Below, piece after piece: positions 10,531 to 19,023 of a DNA stretch of 64,000 nt. The notes under the pieces were generated by a model. The model did not search any database, was not told the DNA's origin, and was given only the letters and a program-made list of their open reading frames with translations. The first letter of the stretch is position 1, and each line of letters begins with the position of its first letter. Source of the stretch: Staphylococcus sp. IVB6214 (GTDB lineage: Bacteria; Bacillota; Bacilli; Staphylococcales; Staphylococcaceae); contig NZ_CP094723.1 of the NCBI RefSeq assembly GCF_025558585.1, positions 1,364,001 through 1,428,000 of the forward strand. Direction: 5' to 3'. The position numbers were made by a program, and so were the translations under genes.

Positions 10531-11133
10531 ATGGCTCGATTCAGAGGTTCAAGCTGGAAAAAATCACGTCGTTTAGGTATTTCATTATCAGGTACTGGTA
10601 AAGAATTAGATAAACGCCCATATGCACCAGGACAACACGGTCCTACTCAACGTAAAAAATTATCAGAGTATGGTTTACAATTACGTGAAAAACAAAAATT
10701 ACGTTACTTGTATGGAATGACTGAACGTCAATTCCGTAACACTTTCAACATCGCTGGTAAACAAGGTGGTGTACATGGTGAAAACTTCATGGTATTACTT
10801 GCTAGTCGTTTAGACGCAGTTGTATACTCATTAGGTTTAGCTCGTACACGTCGTCAAGCACGTCAATTAGTTAACCACGGTCACATCTTAGTAGATGGTA
10901 AACGTGTTGACATCCCATCATACTCATTAAAACCAGGTCAAGAGATTGCTGTACGTGAAAAATCACAAAAACTTGCAATCATCGCTGAATCAGTAGAAAT
11001 CAGCAACTTTGTTCCTGACTACTTAGAGTTCGATGCAGACAACCTTAAAGGTACTTTCGTTCGCTTACCAGAACGCAGCGAATTACCTGCAGAAATCAAT
11101 GAACAATTAATCGTTGAGTACTACTCACGTTAA
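10531..11133 (+). CDS. rpsD: 30S ribosomal protein S4
   Basis: Primary 16S rRNA-binding protein that nucleates assembly of the 30S body and contributes to decoding fidelity. The 200-residue length is normal for Firmicutes. It begins [16 protein letters not shown], as in S. aureus, and carries an S4 RNA-binding domain from about residue 92 ([22 protein letters not shown]). The AAGGAGGAG ribosome binding site is strong. Codon use is more biased than in the neighbours (TTA, GGT, CGT, GAA), as expected for a highly expressed gene. Monocistronic, between its own leader and a clear terminator. Confidence 0.98.
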   Translation: MARFRGSSWKKSRRLGISLSGTGKELDKRPYAPGQHGPTQRKKLSEYGLQLREKQKLRYLYGMTERQFRNTFNIAGKQGGVHGENFMVLLASRLDAVVYSLGLARTRRQARQLVNHGHILVDGKRVDIPSYSLKPGQEIAVREKSQKLAIIAESVEISNFVPDYLEFDADNLKGTFVRLPERSELPAEINEQLIVEYYSR

Positions 11134-11150
11134 GATTTCATAATTTATTT

Positions 11151-11187
11151 AAAAACCAAGTATGGACACTGTTCCTACTTGGTTTTT
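11151..11187 (+). terminator. rpsD terminator
   Basis: Inverted repeat AAAAACCAAGTA / TACTTGGTTTTT with a T run continuing on the plus strand, 17 bases after the rpsD stop codon. Confidence 0.88.
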
Positions 11188-11244
11188 TCTTTTATTTTAC
11201 ATAACTTTTTCGTCCCTTCCCTATTTAGAGAATAATGAATTACT

Positions 11245-11272
11245 TTGCAATGTCATGTCTGTTTTTTATAAT
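11245..11272 (+). promoter_or_regulatory. Promoter of the ornithine cyclodeaminase-like gene
   Basis: TTGCAA at 11245-11250, 16 bases, TATAAT at 11267-11272, about 33 bases upstream of the GTG start codon. Confidence 0.65.
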
Positions 11273-11304
11273 AAACATATAGTTATTCAAAGGGAGATGT
11301 TACT

Positions 11305-12261
11305 GTGAAAGTATTTACAGAAAAAGAAGTCATGGCGACATATCAAATGTCGGATGCAATTCAAGATATTGAAAATTTGTTTCAAAATATGGATGACGTT
11401 AGTCAAACATCTCGTGTTGTCATACCAACAGGTGAAGGTGCAAAATCAATGCTGTACATGCCTTGCATCCATTTTGGCAAACAACAAGGGATTGTTAAAA
11501 TAACGTCTATAACACCCGAAAATCCACAACATCATCGACCTACAACACAAGCTAATATCGTCATCACTGATTTAACGACTGGTGAACATGTCGCAAGTAT
11601 GGACGGAAGTTATTTAACTCGCTTGCGTACAGGTGCGCTTAGTGGTATCGCTACTAAATATATGAGTCGTCCAGATAGTAAAATATTAGGTATGATTGGA
11701 ACGGGTGGTATGGCTTATGAACAATTGTTAGGAAATCTAGAAGTCCGTCCAATCGAAAAAGTACTATTGTTCAATCGTAGCTCTGAAAAGGCACACGCAT
11801 TTAAAGCCCGAATTGCCGACAAACATCCAAACGTTATATTTGAAGTCGTTTCCACTGTCGATGAACTTGTCAAGCAGTCTGACATTATCAATTGCCAAAC
11901 ACAGTCCACTTCACCGGTTTTCAACGCTAATGATGTACAACCAGGTACACATATCAATGGTATTGGATCATATCGTCCTGAGATGAAAGAGATGGATAAC
12001 CGCCTCTTTCCTGCATCTTCACAAATTGTTTTCGATGATTTAGAAGGTGTAAAGGAAGAAGCTGGTGAATTTATCGAAGCAGATAAACAAGGGCTATTTT
12101 CTTTCGATCAGCATAATGATGACTTGAAAGGCGTATCATTAAATGGAAAAGTAGCACGCAATGATGAAGATATCACCATCTTCAAATGCGTCGGTGCTGC
12201 ACACTTCGACCTAGCCGTTGCACTTGGGGCATGGGAAAAATTCAATAAAAACAATGGTTAA
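11305..12261 (+). CDS. Ornithine cyclodeaminase / mu-crystallin family dehydrogenase
   Basis: A 318-residue NAD(P)-dependent enzyme of the OCD/mu-crystallin/archaeal alanine dehydrogenase fold. SLTRLRTGALSGIATKYM-type sequence near residue 105 (LTRLRTGALSGIATKYM) and the Rossmann loop MIGTGGMAYEQL near residue 131 are the family hallmarks, with INGIGSYRPEMKE further on. It starts with GTG behind AAAGGGAGATG. Family members deaminate ornithine to proline, reduce cyclic imines, or make amino acid precursors of siderophores; there is no siderophore cluster here, so the substrate is open. It stands alone with its own promoter and terminator. I do not recall it at this site in S. aureus. Confidence 0.8.
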   Translation: MKVFTEKEVMATYQMSDAIQDIENLFQNMDDVSQTSRVVIPTGEGAKSMLYMPCIHFGKQQGIVKITSITPENPQHHRPTTQANIVITDLTTGEHVASMDGSYLTRLRTGALSGIATKYMSRPDSKILGMIGTGGMAYEQLLGNLEVRPIEKVLLFNRSSEKAHAFKARIADKHPNVIFEVVSTVDELVKQSDIINCQTQSTSPVFNANDVQPGTHINGIGSYRPEMKEMDNRLFPASSQIVFDDLEGVKEEAGEFIEADKQGLFSFDQHNDDLKGVSLNGKVARNDEDITIFKCVGAAHFDLAVALGAWEKFNKNNG

Positions 12262-12266
12262 TTAAA

Positions 12267-12307
12267 AAGGTGTCTGAAGTCGAAATACTTTTTACTTCAG
12301 ACACCTT
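12267..12307 (+). terminator. Terminator after the ornithine cyclodeaminase-like gene
   Basis: Perfect 14-base inverted repeat AAGGTGTCTGAAGT / ACTTCAGACACCTT beginning 6 bases after the stop codon. Confidence 0.8.
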
Positions 12308-12375
12308 GCTAGATTAAGACATTTTTGTCCATTTATCAGAGCAGAATTGATCCAATCCCCTCTTTTCCTTTATCC

Positions 12376-13119
12376 CTATAACTTAAATATTTCATCTGGT
12401 ATATCAGATATGACGCCATCGATTCCGAGTTGAATTAACTTTTTGACCGTTTGTGCGTCGTTCACTGTATAAGGTAATACTTGTAAATTAACATCATGTG
12501 CACGCTTCACAAACTTTTTGTTGACGAGTTGATAATTAGGATTGATGTAGTCTGCATATTGTGCAATATCATAAAAGTCAGGTTGCTTCAGCCAATATTT
12601 TCTTTTGCTGATAAGGACACCGTAATGAATATATGGCACTTGATGCTGCAATTCTTTTATAAATGATTGGTCAAATGATTGGATGATAATTCGATTAATT
12701 GGGAAATCATGATGAGTGATTTTTTGAATTATTAATGCCCCAATATTTGGATATTTTCTAGGTTTTTTCACTTCAATCAACAGTGTTTTAGAGTAATTTT
12801 TACACAAGGTCAAGATTTCATCAAACGTCATAATCGGCGCATCGATATCTCCCTTCATTTGTGCATTGAAGTTAAACCCTCTTAAATCTTCCAATGTAAA
12901 GTCTTTAATAGCACCTTTTCCATTTGATGTTCGATCGATTGACTCATCATGAATGCCAACAAGCATTCCATCTTTCGTCATATGTAAATCAATTTCTAAC
13001 ATATCGATATGTTGGCTAAGTGCCGCTTGATACGCAAGTCTTGTATTTTCTGGATAGCGCTGTGATAACCCACGATGCGCAATCACTTGGAACGACTTAT
13101 TTGGTCTCAACAATTTCAT
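12376..13119 (-). CDS. Glycerophosphodiester phosphodiesterase family protein
   Basis: A 247-residue cytosolic GDPD-family enzyme that splits glycerophosphodiesters to glycerol 3-phosphate and an alcohol, recycling lipid head groups. The catalytic elements are all visible: AHRGLSQRYPENT (residues 14-26) with the catalytic histidine, EIDLHMTKDG with the metal-binding acids, and GIHDESIDRTSNG with the second histidine. SDIPDEI at the C-terminus is also typical. There is no signal peptide, which separates it from the secreted GlpQ type. It faces the OsmC gene across a 71-base divergent intergenic region. Confidence 0.9.
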   Translation of the reverse strand: MKLLRPNKSFQVIAHRGLSQRYPENTRLAYQAALSQHIDMLEIDLHMTKDGMLVGIHDESIDRTSNGKGAIKDFTLEDLRGFNFNAQMKGDIDAPIMTFDEILTLCKNYSKTLLIEVKKPRKYPNIGALIIQKITHHDFPINRIIIQSFDQSFIKELQHQVPYIHYGVLISKRKYWLKQPDFYDIAQYADYINPNYQLVNKKFVKRAHDVNLQVLPYTVNDAQTVKKLIQLGIDGVISDIPDEIFKL

Positions 13120-13190
13120 AAACTGCCCTACTTTCTTTATAAAAATAATCTATCTTTAATTTATCATATTTAGAATCGGAGTGACTTAAA

Positions 13191-13640
13191 TTGATACAAC
13201 ATACTTTTACAACAACTGTCTCATGGCAAGGTGGACGAAATGAAGTTGGTTACTTGAAAGGCGATGTCCTTTCACATGATGTATCGATCCCAGCATCGTT
13301 AGGCGGTACAGGAAAAGGAACAAACCCTGATGAACTGCTCGTTGCAGCTGCATCGAGTTGTATGACGATATCACTTGCAGCTACTTTGGAACGTGCCCAT
13401 CTCACACCAATTAAAATTGAAATGCAATCTGATGGACATGCTGTGTTTGATCAACAGCGATTCCAAATGAAAAAAATAACACATTATCCTAAAATTTTTC
13501 TTTTGAATGAACAAGATGTTAAAAAATTAGAACAGCGTATAGCACAACTCATTAGCATTGCAGACAACAATTGTATGGTATCAAATAGTTTGAAAGGCAA
13601 CGTGCAGATCGTTATTATTCCTGAAATTATCCATTGTTAA
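13191..13640 (+). CDS. OsmC/Ohr family peroxiredoxin-like protein
   Basis: A 149-residue OsmC-fold protein. Family members reduce organic hydroperoxides through two cysteines, seen here in AAASSCMTISLA (about residue 57) and ADNNCMVSNSL (about residue 125). The N-terminal part contains LGGTGKGTNPDELL, which is the SACOL/YhfA-type OsmC pattern rather than strict Ohr. Translation appears to begin at TTG (13191) behind GGAGTG, an uncommon start. It is divergent from the GDPD gene. The same pair is adjacent in S. aureus. Confidence 0.85.
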   Translation: MIQHTFTTTVSWQGGRNEVGYLKGDVLSHDVSIPASLGGTGKGTNPDELLVAAASSCMTISLAATLERAHLTPIKIEMQSDGHAVFDQQRFQMKKITHYPKIFLLNEQDVKKLEQRIAQLISIADNNCMVSNSLKGNVQIVIIPEIIHC

Positions 13641-13770
13641 TAAAAATTCATCACATTTTAATAGTACCCTTGATTGGGATAAAATAAATGTGTGACCAAT
13701 AAATATAATCTCAATCACACATTATTGGGAGAAATATCGCACTCTTGACAAAATTACTAAGTGTGATAGC

Positions 13771-14061
13771 GGGGCTGGGACATAGTGCTCAGCTCCTCGC
13801 TTTTAAGATGTAGAAATAAGTGTAATGGCAGTAGGTATCTGAAGTGAAAATGCGTTTTTACAAACTTTGGGAGCACTACAAAAATCATAAACATTTATAA
13901 TGATTTTGTAGTTGTGCCCCTGCAAAGATGATTAGATGTGTGACAAGTTTATTAAGTAAACGTAGTCACATATCAATCAGCTACTGCAAAACTTCTAGTC
14001 ACCCTTGTCGGGGTGTGACGACGAAATCTTTTATAGCAAAAAAGATTTCTGTCCCACTCCC
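13771..14061. repeat. Intergenic repeat, long copy (family copy 1)
   Basis: Begins GGGGCTGGGACATAG and ends CTGTCCCACTCCC, so its ends are inverted. The first about 105 and last about 70 bases match the copy at 23363-23535 almost base for base. Between them this copy has roughly 110 extra bases (about 13880-13989) containing a second hairpin, GGGAGCACTACAAAAATCA against TGATTTTGTAGTTGTGCCCC. No protein coding capacity is seen. It is a non-coding dispersed repeat; similar GGGGCTGGGACA palindromes are common between staphylococcal genes. Confidence 0.8.
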
Positions 14062-14124
14062 TTGTCATCCCACTTTCTTTATTATTCATTAACTCATCAA
14101 ATTGTTATCCGTTATAAGCTGTTA

Positions 14125-14139
14125 TTTTATCTGAAAATT
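14125..14139. promoter_or_regulatory. CodY-like box
   Basis: The 15-mer TTTTATCTGAAAATT matches the CodY consensus AATTTTCWGAAAATT at 12 positions and lies just upstream of the -10-like AT-rich stretch before the aminotransferase-serA operon. CodY represses amino acid synthesis genes when branched-chain amino acids and GTP are plentiful, so the placement makes sense. Confidence 0.5.
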
Positions 14140-14178
14140 TGTTAAAATTAAAAAATATACTGATTGGGAGGCAAAACT

Positions 14179-15339
14179 ATGTATACTCATCACTCTTTAC
14201 TTTTAACACCCGGACCGACTCCTGTCCCTAACAAAATACAACATGCAATGAATTTACCTATGGTTGGTCATCGTTCAAGCGACTTTGAAGCCATTGCGCA
14301 ACTCGCATTTTCAGGCCTGAAACGTGTTTTTGGTGCACCTAATGACGTCATTATTTTAACTTCTAGTGGTACGAGTGCATTAGAGGCTAGCATGCGCAAT
14401 CTAATAGACCCTGACGATCATATCGTTGTCATCGTATCAGGTGCGTTTGGTGCGCGTTTTCAACAAATTGCAGAGACATATTCACATCATCTTCATGTCT
14501 TCAATGTCGAATGGGGTGAATCATTCGATACAGAAGCTGTACTGGCATTCATTCAATCCATTGATCATCCGGTCACTGCTGTCTTCACTCAATATTGTGA
14601 AACATCAACGTCTGTCCTTCATCCAGTTGCCGAACTGGGACATGCTTTAAAGCAGTTCAATCCAGATATCTATTATATTGTTGATGGCGTAAGTTGTATT
14701 GGTGCTGTTGATGTGGATATGGAACGAGATCAGATTGATATGTTAGTCGCTGGCAGTCAAAAGGCAATGATGTTGCCACCTGGACTTGCTTTCGTCGCAT
14801 ATAATGATCGTGCTAAAAGACGATTTTCTCAAGCTAAAAGTCCAAGCTTTTATTTGAACCTATCAAAACATCTTTCATCCTTAGAAGCAAATACAACCCC
14901 ATATACACCAAATGTTCCGGCTTTTCGTGGTGTTGTACAATATAACGAAATGATCGAAGAAGAAGGATTTCAGCATGTCGTCAAACGTCATAATGTAATA
15001 CGTGATGCGTTGAGACAAGCGCTTAAGTCACTATCCCTTGATTTACTTGTCAATGATCATGCTGCCTCACCTACTGTAACTGCATTTGTCCCAAAAGATC
15101 ATGACGAATTAATATATATTAAGGAACAATTATCAAAAGAATTTAATATCACCATTGCTGGTGGACAAGGTAAATTAAAAGGACATATATTGCGTGTTGG
15201 ACATATGGGATTCATCTCACCCAATGACCTTTTGCCATTTGTTTCGAGTCTTGAGATGATTTTAAGTACTTATCGCAAGGAAAACTATATCGGTAAAGGC
15301 ACAAAAGTATTTTTGGAGGTAATCTATCATGAATTATAA
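14179..15339 (+). CDS. Class V PLP aminotransferase (serine--pyruvate / alanine--glyoxylate type)
   Basis: A 386-residue fold-type I aminotransferase of the family often mislabelled soluble hydrogenase 42 kDa subunit. LLTPGPTPVP and MVGHRSSDFEA open the protein, TSSGTSALEA binds PLP phosphate, DGVSCIGAVDVDM carries the PLP-ring aspartate, and VAGSQKAMMLPPG contains the Schiff-base lysine (about residue 192). The ATG at 14179 follows GGGAGG; the in-frame TTG at 14164 overlaps that site and is rejected. It overlaps serA by 11 bases, so it probably supplies the transamination step of serine or glycine metabolism beside SerA. The exact amino donor is inferred. Confidence 0.88.
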   Translation: MYTHHSLLLTPGPTPVPNKIQHAMNLPMVGHRSSDFEAIAQLAFSGLKRVFGAPNDVIILTSSGTSALEASMRNLIDPDDHIVVIVSGAFGARFQQIAETYSHHLHVFNVEWGESFDTEAVLAFIQSIDHPVTAVFTQYCETSTSVLHPVAELGHALKQFNPDIYYIVDGVSCIGAVDVDMERDQIDMLVAGSQKAMMLPPGLAFVAYNDRAKRRFSQAKSPSFYLNLSKHLSSLEANTTPYTPNVPAFRGVVQYNEMIEEEGFQHVVKRHNVIRDALRQALKSLSLDLLVNDHAASPTVTAFVPKDHDELIYIKEQLSKEFNITIAGGQGKLKGHILRVGHMGFISPNDLLPFVSSLEMILSTYRKENYIGKGTKVFLEVIYHEL

Positions 15340-16936
15340 GGTACTTGTTGCAGACCCCATCTCTGAAGATGGCTTACATCAATTATATGCGGATGATGCA
15401 TTTGAAGTTATTCACAATACCGGATTAACTGAAGACGAACTCGTTGCGGTTATTCCTGATTACGACGCTCTAATCGTGCGAAGTCAAACACAAGTGACAG
15501 CAACCGTTTTAAAAAGTGCTGAGCGATTAAAGGTTGTTGCAAGAGCCGGTGTTGGTGTAGATAATATTGATATTGATACCGCTACAAAAGAAGGCATCAT
15601 CGTCATCAATGCGCCTGATGGTAACACCATATCAGCCACAGAACATTCTGTCGCAATGCTATTAGGCATGGCTCGAAATATTCCACAAGCACATGCATCT
15701 CTCAAACAAGGAGAATGGGACCGAAAGACATTCCGTGGCACAGAATTGTATCAAAAAACATTAGGTGTTATCGGTACAGGTCGAATCGGCATTGGTGTAG
15801 CAAAACGTATGCAAAGTTTTGGCATGGATATTCTTGCATTTGATCCATACCTAACTGAAGCACAAGCTAACGAACTAGGATTCACACGTGCAACAGTTGA
15901 AGAGATTGCCCAAGCGGCAGATTTTATTACGGTACATACACCATTAACTGAAAAAACACGTGGTTTAATTAATGCTGACTTTTTTAACCTTGCCAAGCCT
16001 AACCTTAGAGTGATCAATGTTGCACGTGGTGGTATTATTGATGAACAAGCACTCATTGATGCATTGGATGAAAATAAAATAGCAGGAGCCGCATTGGATG
16101 TGTTTGAAAACGAACCTGCCGTCAATACACCTGTTACCCAGCATCCAAAAATTATTGTGACACCACATTTAGGTGCCTCAACGATTGAAGCACAAGAAAA
16201 AGTTGCGATTTCAGTCTCTGAAGAAATCATTGATATCTTAAAGCATCAAAATGTGAAACATGCAGTTAATGCACCAAAAGTGATATTTGATCAATCAGAA
16301 GAAATTCAACCATTTGTCGATTTGGCACAATTAACAGGGGCATTAGCCATTCAATTACTTCCTAAAGCACCACGTAAAATGCATATTACTTATGGGGGTG
16401 ACTTAGCACTGGATGATACAAGTTTGTTAACACGAACATTAGCGCAAGGTGTCCTTCAAGAAGATATGGGAGATCACGTCAACTTAATCAATACACTCAT
16501 GCTATTGAACGAACAAAATGTCTCATATACGATTGAAAAAACAAAAGGAATTCAGGGGTTTAGCAACTATATCGAAGTAGAACTTATTAATAAAGATCAA
16601 CGTGCAAAGATTGGTATGACAGTCCTCAACGGTTTTGGTCCACGTATTGTACGCATTAATGACTATGCAGTTGACTTTAAACCAGAGCGCTATCAACTGA
16701 TTATTCAGCATACCGATCAACCTGGTATGATCGGTCAGACGGGTCAAATTTTAGGAGAGCACGATGTTAATATCGCATCAATGTATGTTGGTCGTAAACA
16801 AGTCGGCGGCCATGCGATGATGATTTTATCAATTGATCATCCTATTAATGAAGCGGTTCACGAAGCGTTATTAAACATCCCTGGATTAGAGAAAGCCCAA
16901 CTTGTCACTTTGAATGACTTGTCACTTATCAATTAA
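15329..16936 (+). CDS. serA: D-3-phosphoglycerate dehydrogenase
   Basis: First enzyme of serine synthesis: oxidises 3-phosphoglycerate to 3-phosphohydroxypyruvate with NAD. The 535-residue protein is the long type: substrate domain, NAD domain with GVIGTGRIGIGVAKRM near residue 148 and the catalytic NVARGGIIDEQAL / THLGAST-like PHLGASTIEAQEKVA segment, an intervening domain, and a C-terminal ACT domain (about residues 460-535, IIQHTDQPGMIGQTGQIL). The ACT domain suggests feedback control by serine. It starts within the end of the aminotransferase gene, with GGAGG eight bases before its ATG. The pair is preceded by a CodY-like box. Confidence 0.95.
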   Translation: MNYKVLVADPISEDGLHQLYADDAFEVIHNTGLTEDELVAVIPDYDALIVRSQTQVTATVLKSAERLKVVARAGVGVDNIDIDTATKEGIIVINAPDGNTISATEHSVAMLLGMARNIPQAHASLKQGEWDRKTFRGTELYQKTLGVIGTGRIGIGVAKRMQSFGMDILAFDPYLTEAQANELGFTRATVEEIAQAADFITVHTPLTEKTRGLINADFFNLAKPNLRVINVARGGIIDEQALIDALDENKIAGAALDVFENEPAVNTPVTQHPKIIVTPHLGASTIEAQEKVAISVSEEIIDILKHQNVKHAVNAPKVIFDQSEEIQPFVDLAQLTGALAIQLLPKAPRKMHITYGGDLALDDTSLLTRTLAQGVLQEDMGDHVNLINTLMLLNEQNVSYTIEKTKGIQGFSNYIEVELINKDQRAKIGMTVLNGFGPRIVRINDYAVDFKPERYQLIIQHTDQPGMIGQTGQILGEHDVNIASMYVGRKQVGGHAMMILSIDHPINEAVHEALLNIPGLEKAQLVTLNDLSLIN

Positions 16937-16938
16937 AA

Positions 16939-16980
16939 TAAGCCCAGAGACTGGAGAGTACCTTCCAATCTTTGGGCTTA
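16939..16980. terminator. Bidirectional terminator between serA and the HAD gene
   Basis: Inverted repeat TAAGCCCAGAGA / TCTTTGGGCTTA in the 52-base gap between two convergent stop codons, AT-rich on both sides. Confidence 0.75.
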
Positions 16981-16988
16981 AATAATGA

Positions 16989-18113
16989 CTATAATAAATA
17001 TTGACGAACTTCTAAGACATGATTGACTAATTCATCTGCCCCTTTTGAATCAAGTTCTTCTGCAGCTTCCGTCCCTTTTAATCCCGTCAATGTCCCAATA
17101 AATCGTGCATTGACTTTTTGCGCACTTAATAAATCTGCCAACGAATCTCCAACAATCGTCACTTCATGATGATGTAAACGATTCACTTGATTTGTTGCAT
17201 AATCATGGTATTTTGACGTATCGTTCCCATCATATGTCGCAACATAGCTAAATGGGTTCGGCTTACCGAGTGGCTTTAATTCTGGATATTGTTTTTCCGC
17301 TTGAATCACTTCACTTGCCGTTACAATATGGGAATCATCAAAGTATGACAATAAGCCCAATGCTTCAAAAGGGATTAATGTTTCAACACGTGTACGTCCT
17401 GTGGCAATCGCAATTAAATAACCTGCTTCTTTAAGATCTTGCAGTAAACTACGTATTCCATCAATTGGTGCTAAAACAACTTCATCGTATATATATCCCT
17501 TTTTGTAGTTCGTCTTAGCTTCTTTTTTCTCTACTTCTTCATACAGTTTTGTTCCTAAATACCATTCTTGATATAACTCTTGAGCCAATTGCCACAATGG
17601 ACTATTAATATCAAACAATGCTACTTTATCCGTTTGTAAAATATTGGCTGCATAAGCTTTTAAACCTTCATAAATCTGTTCCTTACCTTCCGTAAGATGA
17701 TTTAAAAAGTCTAAAGGCAATGCATAATCAATATGACTCGATTTAATGTGTGATTGCAATGCTTTTATAGACGTTTCAGAGAACGTAGATTCATCTAAAA
17801 ATGATAACTTCTCAGCTTCAGGCAATGACTTTAACAAGTCAATTAAGTGTACTGAAAATACGATAAATAGCATATCCCAGTTAGAGTTGATTCCTAAAGA
17901 TTTGAGACGATGCAAAATTAAATCATTTTCAAAAAGCTCGTTACGAATCGTCATAATTTCAGATTCAGTTAAAGCATCAAGAGCAATCCCTTCTTTAAGA
18001 TTCAAATAAGCTTTATCATATAATAATTCATAAACAGTCAGTGCTGATACATCAAAGCATCTTGATTCATCTAAAAACACACCATCTACATCAAACAATA
18101 CTGCTTTTGTCAT
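16989..18113 (-). CDS. HAD-superfamily hydrolase, large form
   Basis: A 374-residue HAD phosphatase. The nucleophile motif is LFDVDGVFLDES at residues 6-17, motif II is IAIATGRTR near residue 242, and motif IV is VTIVGDSLADLLSA near residue 325. The core is split by an insertion of roughly 180 residues, much longer than usual caps, rich in Leu, Glu and Lys and probably helical. An S. aureus protein of the same type lies at the same place. Substrate unknown. It converges on serA; a phosphatase beside a serine operon invites the idea of phosphoserine hydrolysis, but nothing in the sequence proves that. Confidence 0.8.
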   Translation of the reverse strand: MTKAVLFDVDGVFLDESRCFDVSALTVYELLYDKAYLNLKEGIALDALTESEIMTIRNELFENDLILHRLKSLGINSNWDMLFIVFSVHLIDLLKSLPEAEKLSFLDESTFSETSIKALQSHIKSSHIDYALPLDFLNHLTEGKEQIYEGLKAYAANILQTDKVALFDINSPLWQLAQELYQEWYLGTKLYEEVEKKEAKTNYKKGYIYDEVVLAPIDGIRSLLQDLKEAGYLIAIATGRTRVETLIPFEALGLLSYFDDSHIVTASEVIQAEKQYPELKPLGKPNPFSYVATYDGNDTSKYHDYATNQVNRLHHHEVTIVGDSLADLLSAQKVNARFIGTLTGLKGTEAAEELDSKGADELVNHVLEVRQYLL

Positions 18114-18201
18114 AACTGATCCCTCTTCCCGAATATTCAGATAATGATATTATATCACGGACATGCTTATACACCAACTCTCCCAATAGAATTAATAAAA
18201 A

Positions 18202-18237
18202 TAGCGCAAATCAGCTGCAAGCCTGTGATTTACGCTA
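18202..18237 (-). terminator. Terminator downstream of the acyltransferase gene
   Basis: Inverted repeat TAGCGCAAATCA / TGATTTACGCTA with one mismatch; on the minus strand the stem is followed by TTTTTATTAATTC. Confidence 0.75.
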
Positions 18238-18251
18238 CTATAATCCATACA

Positions 18252-18869
18252 TTATTTTGTTTTGACATACTCATTGAGTTCTTGTTGTAATTGCTTTGTG
18301 CGTTCACCAATTAAGTTTGTAAGGTATTCCACTTTTTCTTGTCGCTTCATACCTTCTGGGAATGTCGTTGTATCAATCGGTGTCCCAAACTTAATATAAG
18401 CTTTGCCTGTCAGCATACCGATAAGTTTTGTAGGACCTACATAGGCAGCAGGTAAAATTGGTTTCTTTGCTAACATCGCAATCGTTGCCGCCCCCCGTTT
18501 AAGTGGGACTTCTTCTGTCGTTCTATGACCCGATGGGAAAATACCAACTGTTTTATTTGAATTTAATAACTTAACCGGAATTTTTAACGTACTCGGTCCC
18601 GGATTTTCACGATTGACTGGAAATGCATTCAATGCCGATAAAAACTTACCAAAAAGCTTATTATTAAACAACTCTTGCTTCGCCATAAAGTGAATTTGAT
18701 TTGGTAATAATGCAACTCCTAACAATACAATTTCATTATAACTTTCATGGTTGCATGTCACGAGATATTCGTTGTTATCTGGTTCATTGTCTTTTCCAAT
18801 AACTTCTAAATTTTTTAATCTTTTGGCAACGATAAATTCTAATATTGTTCCAATTAATTTGTAGAGCAT
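18252..18869 (-). CDS. PlsC-like 1-acyl-sn-glycerol-3-phosphate acyltransferase
   Basis: A 205-residue member of the LPLAT family, which transfers acyl chains to lysophosphatidic acid at the membrane. Block I is CNHESYNE (about residue 39), where the usual H-x4-D is H-x4-E; block III is FPSGHRTTEE instead of the common FPEGTRS. Both changes are in catalytic motifs, so activity or substrate may differ from the canonical PlsC, which staphylococci encode elsewhere. Block II region FPVNRENPGPS and block IV ILPAAYVGP are recognisable. The start ATG at 18869 has AAAGAGGTGCC. It stands alone between the HAD gene and the divergent htrA. Confidence 0.83.
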   Translation of the reverse strand: MLYKLIGTILEFIVAKRLKNLEVIGKDNEPDNNEYLVTCNHESYNEIVLLGVALLPNQIHFMAKQELFNNKLFGKFLSALNAFPVNRENPGPSTLKIPVKLLNSNKTVGIFPSGHRTTEEVPLKRGAATIAMLAKKPILPAAYVGPTKLIGMLTGKAYIKFGTPIDTTTFPEGMKRQEKVEYLTNLIGERTKQLQQELNEYVKTK

Positions 18870-19023
18870 TTCGGCACCTCTTTATTTATTAAAATTAACT
18901 CTTTAGATTTTATCACTTCCATATCTTTTCAACAAGCATTCAACAGATACAACTCTAGACCGATACCGTGTGACTAGAAATATCGTGTAAAAAAAAGCAT
19001 AATATAAGGAAAGGAGGCATACT

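Larger units (their letters stand above)
13641..14178. other. Gap of about 540 bases holding an intergenic repeat and a CodY-like promoter region
   Basis: No gene is seen. From 13771 to 14061 lies a copy of the GGGGCTGGGACA repeat family, described separately. From about 14090 to 14178 is the AT-rich promoter region of the aminotransferase-serA operon. The first part (13641-13770) is AT-rich and holds no clear signal apart from a weak inverted repeat around TGTGA and TCACA at 13685-13720. Confidence 0.6.

Noticed and set aside
15751..16230. A 159-codon frame on the minus strand
   Set aside because: Fully inside serA, which has complete catalytic and NAD-binding motifs; the antisense frame shows no family pattern or ribosome binding site.
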